DNA from: Sporomusaceae bacterium
Lineage (GTDB): Bacteria > Bacillota_C > Negativicutes > Sporomusales_B > UBA7701
DNA: 64,000 nucleotides
Assembly: GCA_022839045.1 (NCBI GenBank)
Contig: JALHDI010000002.1
Span: 1-64,000, forward strand
Direction: 5' to 3'
Part shown: piece after piece, positions 61,068-64,000 of the stretch
Numbering within the stretch: the stretch's first letter is position 1
How the letters are laid out: each line of letters starts with the position of its first letter
Program-made: the position numbers and the translations under genes
The notes under the pieces: generated by a model
The model's database searches: none
What the model saw: the letters and a program-made list of their open reading frames with translations, nothing else
What the model was told of the DNA's origin: nothing

Positions 61068-61220
61068 TTGTTCGCCGAATTGGTTGCCATCGGACCGGTA
61101 GGCCTGATTCCGTCGGCGGAACGGAAACTACGCGGTTACGCCAAAAAGAAGCGGTGCTATATGGCGACGTTCTACAGGACGTGCGGCGTAATCCACCGCA
61201 TCGGCGACGGCAAAGGATAA
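61068..61220 (+). CDS. possible 50-residue small protein
   Basis: TTG-start ORF behind GGAGGGGGA, with a lysine/arginine-rich middle (KKKRCYMATFY) and two cysteines. Its stop at 61218 is followed by a strong terminator, which supports expression. I do not recognise it. Confidence 0.5.
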   Translation: MFAELVAIGPVGLIPSAERKLRGYAKKKRCYMATFYRTCGVIHRIGDGKG

Positions 61221-61237
61221 GTGAACTGGATGCGCAA

Positions 61238-61274
61238 AACAGGCGCCGGTACCCGGAAGGTACCGGCGCCTGTT
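61238..61274. terminator. strong hairpin terminator
   Basis: Arms AACAGGCGCCGGTACC and complement, 16 bp, loop of five. It lies 23 bp beyond the minus-strand phosphatase stop and also after the small plus-strand ORF. Confidence 0.8.
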
Positions 61275-61296
61275 ATTGTCGAGGGGGATACCCATT

Positions 61297-63219
61297 CTAG
61301 CGTTGCCCGTAATAACGGAAAGCCACCATCGTTATGTCGTCCGACTGTTCGGCGCCGTCCGCGTGGGCTGTCACGGCCGCGGCCACCGCGCCTAGCAGGT
61401 CTGTGCAGTTTTGCGACCGCCGCCGAGACAATTCTTCCGCCAGCCTGTCGTCGCCGAACAGTTCTTGTTGGCGGTTCATGGCTTCGGTGACGCCGTCGGT
61501 GTAGAAGAATAAGGTGTCTCCCCGGGCCAGGACGGTTTCGCTTTCGGCAACCTGGAGTCCTTCCATGACCCCCAGCGCGGCTCCCTGCGTCTTGGGGAGG
61601 TGGTCGATCGTACCGTCGGCGCGGATCGCGCAGGGCAGGTTGTGACCGCCGTTCGCGAAGCGGCAGCGGCCGCTGGGCAGATGCACTACCAGGCAGAAAA
61701 CGGTGACGAACATGCAGTAGTCGTTATTCTGAGCGAGGTCGTCGTTGAGGTGGCGCAAAGCATCGCCGGGGGAGTCGCCGTTCTGGAGAAAGGCCCGCAG
61801 CAGGGTGCGGGTTACGGCCATGAAGAGCGCCGCAGGGACGCCTTTGCCGGAAACGTCGCCGATGGCTATGCACAGGTGTTCGTCGTCAGGCATGAAAAAG
61901 TCGTAGAAGTCTCCGCCGACCTGGCGGGCCGGGTTCATAACCGCGTAAAGTTCGAAATCCTGCCGGGCGGGAAAGGGCGGGAAGGTTTTGGGGACCAGGC
62001 CCATCTGAATATCGCGGGCGATCCTGAGTTCGCTTTCGATCCGTTCGCGGTTGGCTGCCGTTTTTTCCAGCATTGCCATGTGGACCTTGAGCTCGTCGCG
62101 CATGGCGGTGAAGGAGTCGGCCAGCCGGGCGACCTCGTCTCTGCCGCGGAGTTCAGGGAGGGGCGCATCAAGGTCGCCGGTGGCGAGTATCCTCGCGGCC
62201 TTATCTAGCTGAAGCAGCGGTCGGGTGATGGAGCGGGCGATTAGCAGCATCACCGGAAGGAGCAACAGGAAACCGACCAGGCCGATCGCCGCTTCCTTGC
62301 GGCTAAGCTCGACGACCTTGGCGGTCATCGCCTCCTGGGGGAAGAACACGCCCAGAACCCAACCAGTGGACGATATCGGCTGATAGAGCAGCCAGCCTTC
62401 CTCGTCGCTGACGATGCTGTCGTAGCGGATGAACCCGCTGCGTCCTTTCACCATTTCGCGGCCGAGCTTGCGAAGGAGGGCGTTGCCCTGTTCCTCGGCC
62501 CGGCTGAAGATATTTTCTTTCAGGATGTAATTTTTTTGCGGGTGGGCGACATAAGTGCCGTTTCGCGACAACAGAAAAGCGTAGCCGTTCTGCTCCAGCG
62601 GCAGCGTCAGCAGGAGTTCGTGCAGCCACTCAAGCGATACGTCGCACTTCGCCACGCCGATGAAGGAGCTGTGACCTGACTTGCCATAAAGGGGGATGGA
62701 GTAGGTCACCATCAGCGAGTCGCTGCCGGCCGAATAGGGTTCGCTCCAGCATGGGCGGAGGAGGTTGCGCGGCAGGGCGTACCAGTCGGTGACAGGGTAA
62801 TTGGCGTTGTCCGCCGCCAGGTCGCCCCGCGATATCCGGTTGCCGACCCGGTATACGGACGGGGAGACGCCGCCTCCGTTTTGGCCCCGGTAAGCGGGGT
62901 CCCAGGCCACGGCGATCCCCGATACCTCCTCATTTTCGGCCAGCAGCCGCTCAAGCAGTGGATAAAGGTCGTTGTGCGCCTCGGGACGCACTACCGTGGC
63001 CGATGCTAGGCCGCCGGCCACTTTCTCCACCGCCTTTTCGACCGTGACTATTTTGTTGGCGGTGGCGTTTGAAAGCTGCCAGGCCTTGGCCTCAAGTTCT
63101 TCCTCCAGGAGTTGGCGCGCCTCAAGGTAGCCGTAGCCGATGACCGCCGCCAGGATTATGCCGGCGGCTGCCAGCACAAACGCGAACAGCCGCCAGCGGA
63201 TACTCATGTTAAGGAACAC
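61297..63219 (-). CDS. membrane sensor PP2C/SpoIIE-type serine phosphatase
   Basis: A 640-residue protein: N-terminal helix (about 8-28), extracellular dCache-like domain (about 35-300), second helix (about 310-330), HAMP (about 330-385) and SpoIIE/RsbU-like PP2C domain (about 400-640) with GGDFYDFF and IGDVSGKG. Such proteins dephosphorylate anti-sigma antagonists or signalling partners after extracellular ligand binding. GTG start at 63219 behind GAGGTGA overlaps the upstream binding-protein gene by 11 bp. Confidence 0.93.
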   Translation of the reverse strand: MFLNMSIRWRLFAFVLAAAGIILAAVIGYGYLEARQLLEEELEAKAWQLSNATANKIVTVEKAVEKVAGGLASATVVRPEAHNDLYPLLERLLAENEEVSGIAVAWDPAYRGQNGGGVSPSVYRVGNRISRGDLAADNANYPVTDWYALPRNLLRPCWSEPYSAGSDSLMVTYSIPLYGKSGHSSFIGVAKCDVSLEWLHELLLTLPLEQNGYAFLLSRNGTYVAHPQKNYILKENIFSRAEEQGNALLRKLGREMVKGRSGFIRYDSIVSDEEGWLLYQPISSTGWVLGVFFPQEAMTAKVVELSRKEAAIGLVGFLLLLPVMLLIARSITRPLLQLDKAARILATGDLDAPLPELRGRDEVARLADSFTAMRDELKVHMAMLEKTAANRERIESELRIARDIQMGLVPKTFPPFPARQDFELYAVMNPARQVGGDFYDFFMPDDEHLCIAIGDVSGKGVPAALFMAVTRTLLRAFLQNGDSPGDALRHLNDDLAQNNDYCMFVTVFCLVVHLPSGRCRFANGGHNLPCAIRADGTIDHLPKTQGAALGVMEGLQVAESETVLARGDTLFFYTDGVTEAMNRQQELFGDDRLAEELSRRRSQNCTDLLGAVAAAVTAHADGAEQSDDITMVAFRYYGQR

Positions 63220-64000
63220 GGGCCGTCACCTCGCCGGTAAACACCTCGTACGGGGGCGGGCTGGTCAGCATCGCCTGCCCCTTCATCATCAGAACCGTTT
63301 TCTCGTAATCCGCCCGGGCCAGTTCGCCGAGCGTCCAGTCGTCGCCGGCGCCGGGCACGATGCTTGCCAGGATTTTTCCCAGCATCCATTTCATGTGGGC
63401 GCGGTTGGTGGCAACGTTGGCGGCGGTGACATATTCCATGGTGATTTCCAGAGCTTCGTCGGGGTGCTCGGCCGCATACCGCCAGCCGTCCAGCGACGCC
63501 GCGCGGAAGGCGGCGACCGTTTCCGGACTGTGCCTGAGGGTGTACTCGGCGCAGTAGATCCCATCCTCGGGGAACCCGAACCCGTAGTCTCTCAAAAAAT
63601 AAACCGTGCGGTCGTCCTCGTCCACGCCGGCCTGATATAGCATGTGATACTCGTTATAGTACATGGCGGAACAGGCGTCCACGCCATTGCGCAGGAAAAG
63701 GTTGACCGAATAGTATTGGGGATAAATAGTCGCTACTTCCACACCCTCAGCCTGCAGCCAAGAAAGGTAGGGCGCCCGGAAATCTCCCTCCCAGAGGCTT
63801 ATCCGTCGCCCGTTGAGATCTTTGGAGGATTCGCCGGTCTGGTTCTTCCAGCTGATCAGCAGCAGGTTCGAGCTGTTGACGATCTGGGCCACGTTAATTA
63901 CGGGAAGGCCAGCTTCCCGGCGAATGAGGGCGGTGGTCAGCCAGGTGGTTACAAAGTCAGCGTTGCCGTCGGCCAATTCGTTCATCGGGTCCAGGCCAGG
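63209..64000 (-). CDS. ABC-type substrate-binding protein, NMT1/SsuA-like (5' end beyond window)
   Basis: At least 263 residues in frame to the window edge; the frame is still open, so the start lies outside. It resembles NMT1/TauA-type binding proteins (NELADGNADFVTTWL, LNGRRISLWEGDF, PEDGIYCAEYTLR). No permease is visible here. Overlap with the SpoIIE-type phosphatase suggests that the binding protein and the sensor act together, possibly as a ligand receptor rather than a transporter. Confidence 0.85.
   Translation of the reverse strand, partial: PGLDPMNELADGNADFVTTWLTTALIRREAGLPVINVAQIVNSSNLLLISWKNQTGESSKDLNGRRISLWEGDFRAPYLSWLQAEGVEVATIYPQYYSVNLFLRNGVDACSAMYYNEYHMLYQAGVDEDDRTVYFLRDYGFGFPEDGIYCAEYTLRHSPETVAAFRAASLDGWRYAAEHPDEALEITMEYVTAANVATNRAHMKWMLGKILASIVPGAGDDWTLGELARADYEKTVLMMKGQAMLTSPPPYEVFTGEVTARVP

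Noticed and set aside
1..64000. CRISPR arrays, tRNA or rRNA genes, insertion sequences
   Set aside because: No regularly spaced repeats, cloverleaf-like sequences, rRNA signatures or transposase motifs were noticed.

Overview
The window looks like chromosomal DNA of an anaerobic diderm Firmicute, most likely a Negativicute of the Sporomusa type. This is inferred, not proven. A tRNA-sensing T-box leader (2629-2912) points to Firmicutes, and an acyltransferase/acyl-ACP synthetase plus LplT pair (48612-51873) points to a cell with an outer membrane. Molybdenum-cofactor genes, three DMSO-reductase-family enzymes, radical SAM enzymes and a UGA-containing selenoprotein gene fit a strict anaerobe. 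No rRNA, tRNA, CRISPR array or insertion sequence was seen.

Layout. 1-4.5 kb: a cupin regulator, a CheW and soluble chemoreceptor pair, and shikimate genes aroK (behind a tyrosine-type T-box) and aroD. 4.5-8.2 kb: an AraC regulator divergent from a YgeY-type hydrolase and a PLP enzyme. 8.3-16.9 kb: a UbiA prenyltransferase, a DUF1847 protein, an isolated Rep_3-type replication initiator with its own palindrome, two radical SAM genes joined to a nitrate/sulfonate-type ABC transporter, then two small enzymes. 17.1-27.4 kb: a long Moco operon (moeA-like, moeA, mobA, moaA, moaC, MOSC) with five unusual accessory genes, behind a sigma-54 promoter. 27.4-30.5 kb: a second chemoreceptor and a tetR-MFS operon.

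30.6-46.3 kb is the most remarkable part. A sigma-54 enhancer-binding protein (31202-33370) lies among three transcription units: a 47-residue zinc ribbon protein; an OFA-type transporter with a molybdoenzyme, Fe-S subunit, NrfD anchor, MJ0619-like radical SAM enzyme and second molybdoenzyme; and a third molybdoenzyme with a small ferredoxin and a 49-residue protein. Each unit has an exact TGGCACR-N4-TTGCA promoter, and each carries the same 31-bp upstream element 142-146 bp before it. The Moco operon has the same promoter type but no clear copy of the element. I read this as one regulon supplying a molybdoenzyme system, perhaps acting on aromatic or related substrates; the substrate is unknown.

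46.4-64 kb is more ordinary: LysR and TetR regulators, phospholipid repair genes, a PdxA-family dehydrogenase, an alpha/beta hydrolase, a potassium channel, SelO, two decayed genes (a permease and a PBP-type regulator), a 101-residue selenoprotein, MOSC, C_GCAxxG and NifU-like proteins, and a SpoIIE-type phosphatase co-transcribed with an ABC binding protein that runs off the right edge.
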